From Bacillota bacterium (GTDB taxonomy: Bacteria > Bacillota > Clostridia > Christensenellales > Aristaeellaceae), in contig JAEWYP010000067.1 of assembly GCA_023395615.1 (NCBI GenBank), forward strand, positions 1 to 64,000: a stretch of DNA of 64,000 bases, written 5' to 3'. This document shows, in pieces, positions 62,864 through 64,000 of this stretch. The position numbers and the translations under genes were made by a program. The notes under the pieces were generated by a model. That model saw nothing but the letters and a program-made list of their open reading frames with translations, was not told the origin of the DNA and made no database searches. How positions within the stretch are numbered: position 1 is the first letter of the stretch; each line of letters opens with the position of its first letter.

Positions 62864-64000
62864 CGCGTTTCCTCCGACGCCGACGGACTTTTTTCTACTC
62901 TGCGTTCCGCTTCGGCGCGCGCGTTTACCTCATCCGGCGTGTGAAAGGTGGGTAAAAGCGCGTGCAGGCAAACCATCATATCACCATTCTCATCCACACA
63001 GCGATGCAGCGTGGCCAGCATCGTTTCCAGCGTTTCGGTCGATACGGTTTCCGGTTGAGCAATCAGGATTTTTTCCAGCCCCGTTTGCGTCAGGCTTTCA
63101 TCGGCGGTCAGCAGTTCCTCATAGAGTTTCTCACCTGGGCGAAGCCCCACATAACGGATTTCCACCTGCTTTTGTCCGCCCTGCGCCGCGTACAGTCGGA
63201 TCATTTTTTCGGCCAGATCGCGGATACGCACAGGCTGGCCCATATCCAGCACAAACAACTCACCGCCTTTTGCGATGGCGGCGGTTTGCAGTACCAGACT
63301 CGCGGCTTCCGGGATCGTCATAAAATAACGGATAATGTCCGGATGGGTAATGGTGACTGGGCCGCCTGCGCGGATTTGGCGCTCAAACAGCGGAACGACG
63401 CTGCCGTGAGAACCCAGAACGTTACCGAAACGCACGGCGGTAAACTCGGTTTTCCCCTGCCCGTTCAGCGCTTCGATGACCATTTCCGCCAACCGTTTGG
63501 TTGCGCCCATTACGTTGGTGGGGTTGACCGCCTTATCGGTGGAGATCATCACAAAGCGCTTGACGCCGTAACGAATGGATACGGCGGCGGCTGTGTATGT
63601 ACCAAAGACATTGTTTTTTACGGCCTGTGCGGGGCAACCTTCCATCAGCGGCACGTGTTTATGCGCGGCGGCGTGCAGCACCACGTCCGGGTGCTGTTCC
63701 GCCATGACCTCGGATAAGCGGGCTTCGTCGCCGATGGAGCCGACGCGCAGGATCAGCCGTTCGTCCAACCCTCCCGGATACCGTTCCTGCAGTTCAAAAA
63801 ACAAGTCGTACATATAGTTTTCGCTGATGTCGTACAGCACGATCTTCTTCGGTTGAAACGCCATCAGTTGTCGGCAGAGCTCGCTGCCGATGGAACCGCC
63901 GCCGCCGGTGATCAGTACGGTTTTATCGTGGAAATACGCGGCAGTCTCCGTCATGTTCAGCTTCTGTTCGGGGCGCCCCAGCAGGTCCCCGATGTTCAGG
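62860..64000 (-). CDS. CapD/PglF-like nucleotide-sugar dehydratase, N-terminus beyond the window
   Basis: The open frame runs off the right edge. Visible are the NAD-binding loop VLITGGGGSIGSELCRQLMA, PDVVLHAAAHKHVPLMEGCP (catalytic region), RFVMISTDKAVNPTNVMGAT and RYFMTIPEAASLVLQTA. The bases 63955-64000 read in frame as NIGDLLGRPEQKLN, the usual approach to this domain in CapD-like proteins. The missing N-terminus probably contains membrane helices. It acts on UDP-N-acetylglucosamine-type sugars for capsule or glycan synthesis. Confidence 0.9.
   Translation of the reverse strand, partial: LNIGDLLGRPEQKLNMTETAAYFHDKTVLITGGGGSIGSELCRQLMAFQPKKIVLYDISENYMYDLFFELQERYPGGLDERLILRVGSIGDEARLSEVMAEQHPDVVLHAAAHKHVPLMEGCPAQAVKNNVFGTYTAAAVSIRYGVKRFVMISTDKAVNPTNVMGATKRLAEMVIEALNGQGKTEFTAVRFGNVLGSHGSVVPLFERQIRAGGPVTITHPDIIRYFMTIPEAASLVLQTAAIAKGGELFVLDMGQPVRIRDLAEKMIRLYAAQGGQKQVEIRYVGLRPGEKLYEELLTADESLTQTGLEKILIAQPETVSTETLETMLATLHRCVDENGDMMVCLHALLPTFHTPDEVNARAEAERRVEKSPSASEETR

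Overview
The window looks like chromosomal DNA of a G+C-rich anaerobic member of the Firmicutes/Clostridia (my inference; a gut-type lineage such as Christensenellales or Oscillospirales would fit). Supporting signs are a T-box leader ahead of valS, Shine-Dalgarno sites of the AAGGAGG type with several GTG/TTG starts, sigma-A type promoters with near-consensus boxes, HPr kinase/phosphorylase, the paired GlgC/GlgD glycogen enzymes, Pta-AckA acetate production, and a maf-mreBCD-mrdA-minD-rodA cell-shape cluster. No rRNA, tRNA, CRISPR array, prophage or complete insertion sequence was found.

Layout. 1-486: the 3' end of an unidentified gene, then a gene-free block of inverted repeats. 487-5150: tmcAL (minus), pta-ackA, and yceD-rpmF behind a perfect sigma-A promoter. 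4875-10104: valine T-box leader, a small two-helix membrane protein with a TTG start, valS, rsmH and rsmI; the last two enzymes modify the same 16S rRNA base. 10279-14343: birA and uxuA diverge from a shared promoter region, followed by a secreted 5'-nucleotidase. 14684-20603: glycogen operon glgB-glgC-glgD-glgA. 20670-26635: bioY (minus), then MFS transporter, AEC transporter, esterase, tlyA and a secreted five-repeat SH3 protein. 26732-34941 (minus): maf-mreB-mreC-mreD-mrdA-minD-rodA, with neither minC nor minE. 35151-37839: DUF512 radical-SAM-like protein and der. 37929-47419: envelope genes, namely a secreted SH3/peptidoglycan-binding protein with an unusual C-terminal domain, an unrecognised 808-residue protein, a class A PBP, and a CARDB-like membrane protein. 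47561-50313: DUF2461, phosphohexomutase, NUDIX. 50610-53666: copA divergent from an HxlR-type regulator with extra Cys/His residues. 53784-57687: aminotransferase, gpmA, an unknown membrane protein, an AT-rich DnaA-box-like intergenic region, and a GNAT. 57839-64000 (minus): a tight operon running from a CapD-like dehydratase that leaves the window, through tadA, a HAD phosphatase, hprK, glucokinase and asnS, to an SCP2-like protein.

Together the genes cover acetate metabolism, translation and rRNA modification, glycogen storage, carbon-catabolite sensing and, as the largest theme, cell-wall synthesis and elongation. Most genes are ordinary core genes. The best candidates for something new are the 808-residue protein (39579-42005), the HxlR/CopA pair with its palindromic candidate operator, the small protein inside the valS T-box operon, the secreted protein with the His/Cys-rich C-terminal domain, and the DnaA-box-like intergenic region near 56.8 kb. 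No complete undescribed multi-gene system could be demonstrated. Promoter and terminator calls were made by eye.
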